Part shown: piece by piece, positions 21,974 to 30,151 of the stretch
Position numbering within the stretch: the stretch's first letter is position 1
Layout of the letters: each line of letters starts with the position of its first letter
Source: Pseudanabaena yagii GIHE-NHR1
GTDB taxonomy: Bacteria; Cyanobacteriota; Cyanobacteriia; Pseudanabaenales; Pseudanabaenaceae
DNA length: 64,000 nucleotides
NCBI RefSeq assembly: GCF_012863495.1
Contig: NZ_JAAVJL010000001.1
Coordinates: forward strand, 3,095,501 to 3,159,500
Direction: 5' to 3'
Notes under the pieces: generated by a model
Seen by the model: only the letters and a program-made list of their open reading frames with translations
The model's database searches: none
What the model was told of the DNA's origin: nothing
Translations under genes and position numbers: made by a program

Positions 21974-22825
21974 ATGCCAGAGGTGATTTTGTCTGCTGAT
22001 TCTGACCCTGTTCGTCGTGTGGCTTTAGTTATTCAATATCTAGGTACACATTATTACGGATGGCAAAGACAGCTAAATCATCCCTCCGTGCAGCAAACGA
22101 TTGAAGAAGCGATCGCGCAGATTTGCGGAAATACAACCGTTATACATAGTGCAGGTAGAACTGACACAGGTGTTCATGCTGCGGCTCAGGTAGCGCATTT
22201 CGATACTTCGAGTGTGATTCCTCCTCAGAAATGGGCAAAGGTATTAAATAATTACTTGCCCGAAGATATCTTGATCTGTAGCTCGACGGAAGTAGCGAGT
22301 GACTGGCACGCAAGATTTTCGGCCACATGGCGACGTTATCGGTACACGATTTACACAGCCGCAATCCCGAACTTATTTGTGAAGCAGTTTAGCTGGCATT
22401 ACTACCATGAGCACCTTAACGAAAAGCTAATGCACCAAGCCTTGCAACCTATGTTAGGTGAGCATGATATGGCTGCTTTTCAGAGGGCAGGTTCGAGTCG
22501 CCCCCACAGTCGTCTTGAGGTTCAAGAAGCACTATGTTGGCGAGATGGTGATTTTGTCCATGTGGAAGTTCAGGCAAGTGGCTTTCTTTACGGCATGATT
22601 CGTCTGTTAGTAGGACAGCTAATCGATGTGGGGCGTTCTCGTCTCAGTGTCGAAGCCTTTACTAGTAGATGGCAAGAAAAACGTCGTATCGAAGTTAAAT
22701 ATGCAGCACCGCCGCAAGGACTCTGCCTATTGGCGATCGGCTATGCTGATAACCCATTCACTGAGTTCGCATCGCGCAAGCAAACTTTGGGTTTAACCAA
22801 TGATCGGGCAATTAGCTTGATTTGA
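21974..22825 (+). CDS. truA: tRNA pseudouridine(38-40) synthase
   Basis: TruA makes pseudouridine at positions 38-40 of the anticodon arm. The 283-residue protein has the catalytic Asp63 in SAGRTDTGVHAAAQVAHF, the QYLGTHYYGWQRQ start, and VQASGFLYGMIRLLVG near the C-terminus. It lies 17 bp after rplQ, in the usual cyanobacterial order. Confidence 0.95.
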   Translation: MPEVILSADSDPVRRVALVIQYLGTHYYGWQRQLNHPSVQQTIEEAIAQICGNTTVIHSAGRTDTGVHAAAQVAHFDTSSVIPPQKWAKVLNNYLPEDILICSSTEVASDWHARFSATWRRYRYTIYTAAIPNLFVKQFSWHYYHEHLNEKLMHQALQPMLGEHDMAAFQRAGSSRPHSRLEVQEALCWRDGDFVHVEVQASGFLYGMIRLLVGQLIDVGRSRLSVEAFTSRWQEKRRIEVKYAAPPQGLCLLAIGYADNPFTEFASRKQTLGLTNDRAISLI

Positions 22826-22892
22826 AGTTTAAAGCTCAAGTTTCCCAAGATAAATAAAGTTTGATAGATAAATTTCGCTTGTAGAGAAACTA

Positions 22893-23360
22893 ATGACTAC
22901 AACTACACTCACTCCTAATAAAAGCTACTTACCTAAAGATCCAGATCGTAAGTGGTATGTTATCGATGCGGAAGGTCAGCGCCTCGGGCGACTTGCTAGC
23001 GCGATCGCGGTTATCTTGCGCGGTAAAGATAAGCCCATCTATACGCCCCACTTAGATACTGGTGATTTCGTCGTGGTAATTAATGCTGACAAAATTGCCG
23101 TAACTGGTAAGAAATCAACCCAAAAGCTATACAGAAGACATTCTGGTCGTCCAGGTGGGATGAAGACTGAAACCTTTGATAAGGTAATTGCCCGCGTACC
23201 TGAGCGCGTTCTTGAACATGCTGTTAAAGGCATGTTGCCCAAGAATACCCTCGGTCGTCAGCTTTTCACCAAGCTCAAGGTTTACAAGGGTGCGAGCCAT
23301 CCCCACGATGCTCAACAGCCTGAAACCTTGGTCATCAACACCATTCCATCGCAGAAGTAG
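22893..23360 (+). CDS. rplM: 50S ribosomal protein L13
   Basis: L13 is an early-assembling large-subunit protein. The 155-residue sequence has [34 protein letters not shown] and the [13 protein letters not shown] motif. It is followed 12 bp later by rpsI, its invariant partner. Confidence 0.98.
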   Translation: MTTTTLTPNKSYLPKDPDRKWYVIDAEGQRLGRLASAIAVILRGKDKPIYTPHLDTGDFVVVINADKIAVTGKKSTQKLYRRHSGRPGGMKTETFDKVIARVPERVLEHAVKGMLPKNTLGRQLFTKLKVYKGASHPHDAQQPETLVINTIPSQK

Positions 23361-23372
23361 GAGAAATAACCG

Positions 23373-23786
23373 ATGTCAGATACTGAACGTTCTAATCGTG
23401 CTGTGTATTGGGGTACTGGTCGCCGTAAGACTGCGATCGCCCGTGTGCGCCTCGTCCCTGGGGAAGGCAAAATCGTAATCAACGGCAAGCCCGGTGATTT
23501 GTATTTGCAATTCAATCCTAGCTACATTTCAGGTGTGAAGGCTCCTTTGGAAACCTTAGGCTTGGAAAATGAGTACGATGTCTTGGTTAATGCTCATGGC
23601 GGTGGTGTTACAGGTCAAGCTGACGCAATTCGCTTAGGTGTTGCTCGTGCTTTGGTGGAGCTTGCTCCTGAAAATCGTAAGCCTCTCAAAGTAGAAGGTT
23701 ATCTCACCCGTGATCCTCGTTCTAAAGAGCGTAAGAAATACGGACTTAAGAAAGCTCGTAAAGCTCCTCAATACTCGAAACGGTAA
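23373..23786 (+). CDS. rpsI: 30S ribosomal protein S9
   Basis: S9 reaches the P-site tRNA with its basic C-terminal tail. The 137-residue protein contains [39 protein letters not shown] and the C-terminal [17 protein letters not shown]. It is the last gene of the operon. rpmE and prfA, which often follow in cyanobacteria, are absent. Confidence 0.98.
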   Translation: MSDTERSNRAVYWGTGRRKTAIARVRLVPGEGKIVINGKPGDLYLQFNPSYISGVKAPLETLGLENEYDVLVNAHGGGVTGQADAIRLGVARALVELAPENRKPLKVEGYLTRDPRSKERKKYGLKKARKAPQYSKR

Positions 23787-23796
23787 TCAACCAATT

Positions 23797-23837
23797 ACAA
23801 AAAAAGAGGTGGTACAAAGTACCACCTCTTTTTTTGT
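23797..23837. terminator. terminator of the ribosomal operon
   Basis: A perfect stem (AAGAGGTGGTAC with complement) with A7 and T7 flanks lies 10 bp after the rpsI stop codon. Confidence 0.92.
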
Positions 23838-23838
23838 A

Positions 23839-23879
23839 AGCAGAAAAGAGTCAGTTTAAGAAACTGGCTCTTTTCTGCT
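23839..23879. terminator. second hairpin between rpsI and hemC
   Basis: A stem with arms AGCAGAAAAGAGTCAGTTT and AAACTGGCTCTTTTCTGCT (one G-T wobble, T3 loop) lies directly after the first terminator. It is convergent to hemC and may stop transcription coming from hemC on the minus strand. Confidence 0.65.
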
Positions 23880-23953
23880 TTTTAAGTAAGGTCAGTTCGG
23901 AATAATTTGAGACGGTCGTTTAAAATTTGCTAGCTTAAGCCGGACTGACGTTT

Positions 23954-24904
23954 TTAAGCGCGAACTTCCGCAAAAATCTTATTGAGGATGTCTTGAGCAC
24001 CCTTAGATTTGAGATCATCGGCTAATTCTGCACCGATCGCTTCGGGGTTAGTGAGATCGCCAGTTACTTCACCCTTGACTAAAGTTTTACCATCAAGGCT
24101 TGCTACGATTCCCTTCAAGGTTAGCTTGTCGCCAGTAATAGCAGTATGAACACCAATGGGAACTTGACAACCACCTTCGAGTTCACGGAGGAAAGAGCGC
24201 TCAGCAAGGCAACGTTGAGTGGTGGGATAGTGGATAATCGGGGCAAACAAAGCCAAAATGTCAGGATCTTCGGCACGGCACTCGATGCCTAATGCTCCCT
24301 GTCCAACGGCATGGAGGGAAATTTCAGCATCAATGACCTCATGTACGCGATCGCCCATGCCTAGACGACGTAAACCTGCGGCAGCAAGAATCAATGCGTC
24401 ATATTCGCCAGAATCGAGCTTTTGGAGACGAGTATTCAAGTTGCCACGTACATCCTTAAAGGTGAGATGAGGATAGTAATGGCGGAGCTGCGCGAGCCGA
24501 CGTAAGGAAGATGTGCCGACAACAGTACCCGCAGGCAAAGTTGCAAGGTTTTTGTCCTTCAGCTTTTCATGGACAACTAGGGCATCGGCGGGATCTTCAC
24601 GCTCTGTTACTGCACCAAGGATTAAACCTTCAGGCAACTTAGTTGGTAAATCTTTGAGGCTATGTACAGCTAGATCTGACTCTCTGGTCAGCATAGATAC
24701 TTCTAATTCTTTGGTAAATAAGCCTTTATCACCAATTTTAGCGAGCGCTACGTCAAGAATCTTATCGCCCTGTGTACTCATGGTGACGACTTCAAACTGG
24801 CGATCGGGGTGTGCTTTGCTTAGTTCCGCTTGTACCCAATGCGTTTGTACCAGTGCTAGCTGACTTTTGCGAGAACTAATGCGAACTGTTGAGGATGCAA
24901 CCAT
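23954..24904 (-). CDS. hemC: porphobilinogen deaminase (hydroxymethylbilane synthase)
   Basis: HemC condenses four porphobilinogens into hydroxymethylbilane, upstream of heme, chlorophyll and bilins. The 316-residue protein shows the N-terminal [14 protein letters not shown], the [12 protein letters not shown] active-site strand, [11 protein letters not shown], and the dipyrromethane-cofactor cysteine in [10 protein letters not shown]. It is read in the same direction as chlM to its right, 207 bp apart, with a hairpin between them. Confidence 0.96.
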   Translation of the reverse strand: MVASSTVRISSRKSQLALVQTHWVQAELSKAHPDRQFEVVTMSTQGDKILDVALAKIGDKGLFTKELEVSMLTRESDLAVHSLKDLPTKLPEGLILGAVTEREDPADALVVHEKLKDKNLATLPAGTVVGTSSLRRLAQLRHYYPHLTFKDVRGNLNTRLQKLDSGEYDALILAAAGLRRLGMGDRVHEVIDAEISLHAVGQGALGIECRAEDPDILALFAPIIHYPTTQRCLAERSFLRELEGGCQVPIGVHTAITGDKLTLKGIVASLDGKTLVKGEVTGDLTNPEAIGAELADDLKSKGAQDILNKIFAEVRA

Positions 24905-25081
24905 AGGACAAAGGGTGAATAATTAAAAAAGTTTTGTGGGTGAAGGTGGTAAGGTGAGATTTTTAAGATATAAAAAGATTATAAAAATCGAAGTAAAAGC
25001 ACCATTTTCTATTCAAACAGGTTTTGCTACGGTTTCGATGCGATCGCCTGCTTGCAAAATGTAAAGAATTCTTACCTGAGT

Positions 25082-25109
25082 CAAATCGCTGCCCTAGGGC
25101 AGCGATTTG
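25082..25109 (-). terminator. perfect palindrome after chlM
   Basis: A 28-bp perfect palindrome (arms CAAATCGCTGCCCT/AGGGCAGCGATTTG) begins 3 bp past the chlM stop codon. It lacks a long T tract, so its termination strength is uncertain. Confidence 0.6.
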
Positions 25110-25111
25110 GT

Positions 25112-25822
25112 CTAATTGCGGACAGCTTCAAGTAGGCGTGAGAAATAAAAGGAGGTGGCAGTAAATTCTTTGCGCTTGATCTTAAAGCCTAAGCCTTCAA
25201 GAACGCGCCGCACGTCGGATTCTTTGTGCAAATAGGCACGAGTTGCCTTGCTAGGTCCTGGAACCATGTCACCTACTTTCTTCATTAGTACATAGTAGGG
25301 ATTTTTAGGAGCAAAGCTGAGGATTAATCGAGATTTAGCAAGGGAAGCAAGATGGGCAATCATCGCTTCAGAATCTTGATCTGGATAATGAATCAACACA
25401 TCTAGACAAATTACGGTGTCATATTCCCCAGACAATGATGCTAAATCCTTAACTTCAAAGACGGGATTTTCAGGATCGGTAGCGCGGCTTTTACCTTCGC
25501 CAACCATTTTTTCGGAAATATCACTGGCATAGACCTTTGCGCCCATTTCGGCGAGGGGAATGCTCAAGCTACCAGTGCCACAACCTGCGTCACAAATTGT
25601 ATGTCCAACCGCATTTTTGTCATTTTTAAACCAACCTAAGACATAATCGACGGTTTGTTGATGTCCTGTGCGGATGTCAAGTTGGACGCGGTTGACATCA
25701 CCACCTTCTCCATAAATCCGCCGCCAGCGATCGAAGCCAGTGGAATTAAAATAATCGCGAACTATGTCTTTGTCTTTGGGAGATTTTTTTGTGGAGTTCT
25801 TATTGAGAGCTTGATTAGCCAT
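25112..25822 (-). CDS. chlM: magnesium-protoporphyrin IX O-methyltransferase
   Basis: ChlM methylates the 13-propionate of Mg-protoporphyrin IX with S-adenosylmethionine, a committed chlorophyll step at the membrane surface. The 236-residue protein has the SAM-binding CDAGCGTGSLSIPLA near residues 77-91 and the family-typical DYFNSTGFDRWRRIYG start, RLILSFAPKNPYY, and RAYLHKESDVRRVLEGLGF near the C-terminus. It lies divergently from the SppA-type gene. Confidence 0.94.
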   Translation of the reverse strand: MANQALNKNSTKKSPKDKDIVRDYFNSTGFDRWRRIYGEGGDVNRVQLDIRTGHQQTVDYVLGWFKNDKNAVGHTICDAGCGTGSLSIPLAEMGAKVYASDISEKMVGEGKSRATDPENPVFEVKDLASLSGEYDTVICLDVLIHYPDQDSEAMIAHLASLAKSRLILSFAPKNPYYVLMKKVGDMVPGPSKATRAYLHKESDVRRVLEGLGFKIKRKEFTATSFYFSRLLEAVRN

Positions 25823-25859
25823 GATTGTGAAGAAAGGTTACAGAAAAATGATTTTAACT

Positions 25860-25900
25860 CAGAAATGAAAGGCGACGCATTGCGCCGCCTTTCATTTCTG
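25860..25900. repeat. 41-bp hairpin in a divergent promoter region
   Basis: Arms CAGAAATGAAAGGCG and CGCCTTTCATTTCTG pair perfectly around an inner CGCA/TGCG. It lies between the starts of chlM (minus) and the SppA gene (plus), where neither gene ends, so it is not an ordinary terminator. Confidence 0.7.
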
Positions 25901-25941
25901 GGTTTTATATTAAACTAAAGCAGATACCAGAAAAATTTGCT

Positions 25942-26952
25942 ATGCAACTCAATCGCATCATTGCTCTTGTTTTAGTCGCTGTTTGCTTTATTTCGGCAAC
26001 CTTCGGGATTCAGCGCCGCCAAATGGATGAAGCCCTAAATTTAAAGAAAGTACTCGATCGCGATCGCCTTGAACTTGTCTCTTTAGATGGGGTAATTACA
26101 GGGACAAGGGCTTCAGCTTCAGGGGCAATGGCAGTACGCGATCGCCTCCGTGAACTCATCGAAGAAGACTCTGTTAAAGGCGTTTTGCTATCGATTAATA
26201 GTCCGGGGGGAACCGTTGGTGCAAGTAAAGAGCTATATGCCGCTGTTAAGGACTTGAGCGAGAAAAAACCTGTGGTCGTGAGTATGCTCGACCAAGCAAC
26301 TAGTGGCGGCTACTACACAGCGAGTTCTGCTACGAAGATTTATGCAAATGCGGGGACTTTAACAGGCAGCATTGGTGTGATTTTAAGCGGATTCAATGCT
26401 AAGGAGTTGCTCAGTAAGGTCGGTATTCAAGCACAAACGATTAAAACTGGTCCCTACAAAGATATTTTTTCTTCATTCCGAGATTTATCAGAGCCAGAAC
26501 GCCAATTGTTGCAAGACCTCTTGCAAAGTACCTATCAGGAATTTATTACTGATGTCGCTAAAGGTCGCAAACTCGATTTAGAAGTGGTGCGTAAGCTCGC
26601 AGATGGGCGGATTTATACTGGTAGCCAAGCTAAGGAAAATAAACTAGTCGATGCGATCGGGACATTAGATGAAGCCGTTGTTGATTTAAGAACCTTGGCA
26701 AGGAAGAAGTTTAATTTACCTGAAACTAAGGAATTACCAATTCGTAAATCGCCTGCTTCCTTTGAAAGACTATTAGACCAATTGCTCAATCAGGCTGGGG
26801 TGAGTATTGCTTTACCATTTTTTGATGTTGTGGGGAATGGCAAAATCTCTGGCGCGATCGCTGATCAGTTAACTTCAAAATTGGCTGGGCAAAATATGCA
26901 AATGGGCAACTATGATCCACCAGTTTTGCTGATGCCAAGTTGGTTTAACTAA
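25942..26952 (+). CDS. sppA: signal peptide peptidase SppA, short form
   Basis: The 336-residue protein degrades cleaved signal peptides in the membrane. A single N-terminal hydrophobic anchor (about 4-22) precedes the S49 peptidase domain. The Ser-Lys dyad is visible: nucleophile Ser121 in QATSGGYYTAS and Lys173 in TGPYKDIFS. INSPGGTVGASKELY and GSIGVI are also typical. The length matches the single-domain form rather than the double-domain E. coli enzyme. Confidence 0.93.
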   Translation: MQLNRIIALVLVAVCFISATFGIQRRQMDEALNLKKVLDRDRLELVSLDGVITGTRASASGAMAVRDRLRELIEEDSVKGVLLSINSPGGTVGASKELYAAVKDLSEKKPVVVSMLDQATSGGYYTASSATKIYANAGTLTGSIGVILSGFNAKELLSKVGIQAQTIKTGPYKDIFSSFRDLSEPERQLLQDLLQSTYQEFITDVAKGRKLDLEVVRKLADGRIYTGSQAKENKLVDAIGTLDEAVVDLRTLARKKFNLPETKELPIRKSPASFERLLDQLLNQAGVSIALPFFDVVGNGKISGAIADQLTSKLAGQNMQMGNYDPPVLLMPSWFN

Positions 26953-26962
26953 CTTATTAAAG

Positions 26963-26993
26963 GTTGAGATTTTGCCTTATGCAAAATCTCAAC
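26963..26993. repeat. dispersed hairpin (GATTTTGC family), copy 2
   Basis: Perfect arms GTTGAGATTTTGC and GCAAAATCTCAAC lie 10 bp after the SppA stop codon. The sequence and the following TCAAAA tail resemble the copy at 7075-7105. It may act as a terminator here. Confidence 0.6.
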
Positions 26994-27028
26994 TCAAAAT
27001 TTTTAATGGGAATTAATGGTCGAAGATC

Positions 27029-28039
27029 ATGCAAGATCAGCATTTAAAATCGCCAATCATTTCTGAAGAGAGTAATCAACAAGTTGAGCGTCTAGTCAAG
27101 CAAATTGAGCATATTCAACATATTGTTAAATCTGCTTTTTGGGTATCAACTGAGGAATTAGCAATATTGCTCAATCTTGAGAATAGCTTTATCGATAAAC
27201 TCAAGCTAGAAGTTGCCTCTCAGGAGCAGAACTATAGTTTTTTTTGGCGCAATTTTGAATGTACTTTGGTAGAGCGACAATTTGCGAAGGGCTTTTGGTT
27301 AATTAATGAGCGGCAAGATTTATTACCAAAGACTGCATCCCATGCTTCGCTAAATGCTTCACAAAAGGCGGCAAATGTATTTACAGTTAACGAGCCTCAA
27401 TCATCATCAAATCATCAGGGATCAGTTTTATTAGATGTCTCGGCAGAAGAGATCATTCCCTCTCCCTATGCTCTTATTGATGATTTTTTATCCCCAACTC
27501 AACTCAGTGAATTATTGCGCTATAGCATTAATAAACAACCTGAATTTGTCCCCACTACAAATTCGGCAAATGACCCTAACTATCGGCGCTCATTCTATCT
27601 GCCATATTTTCCTGAATTCTCAGAGTTGATGATTAATCTCGTTTGGAAAATTACGCCGCAGATCCTGACGCATTTGGGGATGAGTAACTTTGCGATCGGG
27701 CAAATTGAATCCCAAATGACTGCCCATAACCACGGTAATTATTACAAAATTCATAATGATAGTGGTAGTCCTGATACGGCAACACGCACCCTGACCTATG
27801 TTTACTATTACTATCGTGAGCCGAAAGCCTTTACGGGGGGCGAGTTAGTCATCTATGACAGCAAAATTGAAAATGGATTTTCCGTCGCGGCTAAGTCCCA
27901 TAAGGTGATTCAGCCACAGAATAATACGATTGTCTTTTTCCCTAGCCACTGTATGCACGAAGTTTTGCCCGTGAGTTGCCCATCGGAATATTTCGCTGAC
28001 AGTCGATTTACGATTAATGGTTGGGTAAGGCATATCTAG
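27029..28039 (+). CDS. 2-oxoglutarate/Fe(II)-dependent oxygenase (prolyl 4-hydroxylase-like)
   Basis: The 336-residue protein has an N-terminal helical region (about 1-110) with no clear assignment. A C-terminal P4Hc-type dioxygenase domain runs from about 145 to 336. The iron ligands are visible as HxD in YKIHNDSG and the distal His in SHCMHEVLPV. The 2-oxoglutarate-binding basic residue is probably Arg in DSRFTINGWVRH. Substrates of bacterial members vary and cannot be predicted here. A hairpin follows the stop codon. Confidence 0.85.
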   Translation: MQDQHLKSPIISEESNQQVERLVKQIEHIQHIVKSAFWVSTEELAILLNLENSFIDKLKLEVASQEQNYSFFWRNFECTLVERQFAKGFWLINERQDLLPKTASHASLNASQKAANVFTVNEPQSSSNHQGSVLLDVSAEEIIPSPYALIDDFLSPTQLSELLRYSINKQPEFVPTTNSANDPNYRRSFYLPYFPEFSELMINLVWKITPQILTHLGMSNFAIGQIESQMTAHNHGNYYKIHNDSGSPDTATRTLTYVYYYYREPKAFTGGELVIYDSKIENGFSVAAKSHKVIQPQNNTIVFFPSHCMHEVLPVSCPSEYFADSRFTINGWVRHI

Positions 28040-28047
28040 AAAAAAGG

Positions 28048-28078
28048 CAGGAAAAAGTCACAAAGTGACTTTTTCCTG
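28048..28078. terminator. hairpin terminator between convergent genes
   Basis: A perfect 14-bp stem (CAGGAAAAAGTCAC with complement) and an AAA loop lie between the oxygenase gene and the small membrane protein gene. Confidence 0.75.
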
Positions 28079-28081
28079 TAA

Positions 28082-28321
28082 TTATGGTTTGGCGATTTTT
28101 TGCTTGACTTTGGAGATTACGCCACTAGCGATCGCCCCAGCCATCACGATCCCTAATACTGGCTGAATCAGTGGTTCCCATAGTTGTCGCCATAGTTCTA
28201 GACCAAGGTTGATTTTGAGACTTTCACCGCCAAGGGCAACTAGTAGCCATACAAAAAAGAAAAATACTAAGAACAAATTGAACATCAAAAATTTGTTCGT
28301 CCAACGTCCGATGGTTTCCAT
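28082..28321 (-). CDS. small two-helix membrane protein, unknown function
   Basis: The 79-residue protein has two hydrophobic segments: about 12-31 (LMFNLFLVFFFFVWLLVALG) and about 52-70 (PVLGIVMAGAIASGVISKV). The C-terminus is basic (KQKIAKP). I do not recognise the family. It lies downstream of psbK on the same strand but two hairpins separate them. Confidence 0.55.
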   Translation of the reverse strand: METIGRWTNKFLMFNLFLVFFFFVWLLVALGGESLKINLGLELWRQLWEPLIQPVLGIVMAGAIASGVISKVKQKIAKP

Positions 28322-28347
28322 AGTTCATTAAAAATATTATTTTTAAG

Positions 28348-28423
28348 TTTCTAAGAGTGTGTCGCTTCGCGTGACACTCTTAGAAAGCAATCGGGGTAAC
28401 GTTGCCGTCACCCCGATTGCTTT
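28348..28423 (-). terminator. two adjoining hairpins downstream of psbK
   Basis: Two inverted repeats abut: 28348-28386 (arms TTTCTAAGAGTGT) and 28384-28423 (arms AAAGCAATCGGGGT). They follow psbK on the minus strand and precede the small membrane gene. At least one probably terminates the psbK transcript. Confidence 0.65.
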
Positions 28424-28522
28424 TATCGTTTTTGTTTTATAAATGCGTCAGTACAACCGTATGAGATGTACCGAAAAGTTTGTTATAAGTTTTTTTGATT
28501 AAGTCAAGACTTAAATTGAAAC

Positions 28523-28660
28523 CTATTTGAAACCGACTGCTGCTTGCCATACAAATGCAAGTAGCAAGAAGAATACAGGGATCACAGGAAGAACGTTTAC
28601 CAGTGGATCGAAAATTCTATACGCTTCAGGTAATGTTGCAATCAATAGACTAAGTGGCAT
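28523..28660 (-). CDS. psbK: photosystem II reaction center protein K
   Basis: This 45-residue reading frame reads [20 protein letters not shown] at its start and continues through VLPVIPVFF to [10 protein letters not shown]. The LPEAYxIFDPLVxVLPVIP core and the FVWQAAVGF end are diagnostic of PsbK, a single-helix subunit at the periphery of photosystem II near CP43. An AAGGAGG Shine-Dalgarno sequence sits about 9 bp before the ATG at 28660, which fixes the start. The short leader before LPEAY is the part usually cleaved on maturation. Confidence 0.95.
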   Translation of the reverse strand: MPLSLLIATLPEAYRIFDPLVNVLPVIPVFFLLLAFVWQAAVGFK

Positions 28661-28766
28661 TAAAAATAGACCTCCTTCAAGAGCTAAGATGAATTTTACC
28701 ACGTCAAAGAAGCCATTCTTTTTTCTGAAAATTTTTTATCCAAGGGTTTATAAAATAGGTTTATTT

Positions 28767-29261
28767 ATGGCGATCGCAAATCACAAGATATCAAATGAGC
28801 AATTTATACCTTTGACAAAAACTTGGCAAAAACTGCTCAAAATCTTTCAAGTTAGCGCTTTATCCCTGATACTTTGCCTCTGTACCTTTGCTTTTAGCAA
28901 TCCCGCTTCGGCAAATGTGCAAATCAAGCTGACTAATGTTACCTATGAGCCATGTACAGGTGATGTGGGTAAGCATATGGTGCTAGGCGGCGGGGTGATG
29001 TCGGCTAACTGCTACATCATCAAAGGAGAAGCCAACAATACTTCAGGTAAAGTTGTTTACAATGCCGACATTTTTGGGCGCATTTATGATGCTAATGGTA
29101 ATGATGCTATGCCCGAACGCGCAAGGCTAGGTGCAGTTGAAGAGATCCCCACAGGTACAAGTAATTTTCAGATTATGGTTGCTGTTCCTGCCGATCAACC
29201 TGAACCACTAGAGCTAAAACAATTTAAAGCATCAGGATTTGCAGGTAAGGTCAGGCGTTAA
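28767..29261 (+). CDS. secreted protein of unknown function
   Basis: The ATG at 28767 gives 164 residues. The frame is open upstream to 28527, but that part overlaps psbK on the other strand. A basic N-region, the hydrophobic core ALSLILCLCTFAF and the site NPASAN form a good signal peptide cleaved near residue 50. The mature domain (VQIKLTNVTYEPCTGDVGKH, then NCYIIKGEANNTSGK) is beta-rich and carries two cysteines that may pair. Homologues seem restricted to cyanobacteria; no role is known to me. Confidence 0.75.
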   Translation: MAIANHKISNEQFIPLTKTWQKLLKIFQVSALSLILCLCTFAFSNPASANVQIKLTNVTYEPCTGDVGKHMVLGGGVMSANCYIIKGEANNTSGKVVYNADIFGRIYDANGNDAMPERARLGAVEEIPTGTSNFQIMVAVPADQPEPLELKQFKASGFAGKVRR

Positions 29262-29282
29262 TCGTGAATCACAAGTAAGCAA

Positions 29283-29303
29283 AGGCAGCGCAATGCGCTG
29301 CCT
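29283..29303 (+). terminator. short hairpin terminator
   Basis: Arms AGGCAGCGCA and TGCGCTGCCT around a single base, followed by CTGTTTT, lie 21 bp after the secreted protein's stop codon. Confidence 0.65.
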
Positions 29304-29411
29304 CTGTTTTATGGAAGCGATCGCGTTAAAATGTAAATCGGTCAGTATGGCAAAATCTAAAATCCGACCCTAAAGTTCAAGTCTAAAGTTCTCAGATATC
29401 GATACAAAAAT

Positions 29412-29687
29412 ATGGCTGTCAAAGTTTTAATTCCCACTCCTCTACAACAATTAACCAATAACCAAGCCACCGTAGAATGTGCTGGTGCTTCGGTTAAAGA
29501 AATCATCGACTCATTGGAAAACAATTGTCCGGGGATCAAGGCTCGTATTTGTGACGAGCAAGGAAATCTTCGCCGCTTTGTTAATTTTTATGTCAACAGC
29601 GAAGATATTCGTTTTCTCGAAGGGGCAGATACAGCTCTCAAGGATGGCGATGAAGTAAGCATCATTCCTGCGATCGCAGGGGGCTAG
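29412..29687 (+). CDS. MoaD/ThiS-family ubiquitin-like sulfur carrier
   Basis: The 91-residue protein has a beta-grasp pattern and ends in the diagnostic Gly-Gly (IIPAIAGG). That end is adenylated and thiocarboxylated in MoaD, ThiS and CysO-type carriers. [24 protein letters not shown] and [14 protein letters not shown] match the family. The neighbours do not identify the pathway (molybdopterin, thiamine or cysteine), so no symbol is given. Confidence 0.85.
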   Translation: MAVKVLIPTPLQQLTNNQATVECAGASVKEIIDSLENNCPGIKARICDEQGNLRRFVNFYVNSEDIRFLEGADTALKDGDEVSIIPAIAGG

Positions 29688-29693
29688 ACCTAG

Positions 29694-29728
29694 CTTTTGG
29701 TGTCGCGGCAAGCCGCGACACCAAAAAG
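29694..29728. terminator. hairpin between convergent genes
   Basis: A perfect stem (CTTTTTGGTGTCGCGG-type arms, CAAG loop) lies 6 bp after the sulfur-carrier stop codon and is shared with the convergent small membrane gene. Confidence 0.75.
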
Positions 29729-29729
29729 A

Positions 29730-30041
29730 TTAGATATTGCTAAGCATTTCCACAGCGAGTTGAAATAACCAAATTGCTGATTGCTTTTTGGGATCAGCGT
29801 CAACTTTGCCCTTACCGCCCCAGTTTTGGAGCCAGTTGCCCAATCCACCAAAGAATCCACTAAACCACTGCCCCACCTGCGCGAAAATTTGTTGGGGACC
29901 GATACCTGTTAACACTTGGATACTAAAAATAACGGCAACTACCAGAAAGGCGGTTTTAAAACTAGCTTTAATCACGCTGAGCAACCACCACAACAGCAGC
30001 AGCGATACGACTAATGCTCCGATTACTAAAGGCAAGTTCAT
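29730..30041 (-). CDS. small membrane protein, unknown function
   Basis: The 103-residue protein has two closely spaced hydrophobic segments (about 4-22 and 30-46), then an aromatic, Gly-rich amphipathic stretch (QWFSGFFGGLGNWLQNWGG) and a charged patch (KGKVDADPKKQ). I cannot assign it to a family with a known role. The start at 30041 follows an A-rich leader. Confidence 0.6.
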   Translation of the reverse strand: MNLPLVIGALVVSLLLLWWLLSVIKASFKTAFLVVAVIFSIQVLTGIGPQQIFAQVGQWFSGFFGGLGNWLQNWGGKGKVDADPKKQSAIWLFQLAVEMLSNI

Positions 30042-30095
30042 AGAGTTTTTCTCAATTCATCTCAAATTCCAAGAGTCTATAGCAAATCTGTAGTT

Positions 30096-30136
30096 ATTTG
30101 GGAGACTGCGCCCCTTTGGGGCGCAGTCTCCCAAAT
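30096..30136. repeat. 41-bp perfect palindrome
   Basis: Two 19-bp arms (ATTTGGGAGACTGCGCCCC with complement) surround a TTT loop. It lies just before the phosphopantetheinyl transferase start, between divergent genes, so it is more likely a dispersed palindromic repeat than a terminator. Confidence 0.7.
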
Positions 30137-30151
30137 TATTTAATCTCACAA

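Noticed and set aside
28527-28766. N-terminal extension of the secreted protein gene
   Set aside because: It lies opposite psbK, and a good signal peptide begins only after the ATG at 28767.
29412-29687. Naming the sulfur-carrier gene moaD or thiS
   Set aside because: The family is clear but no partner gene (moaE, thiG or thiF) is adjacent, so the pathway cannot be chosen.
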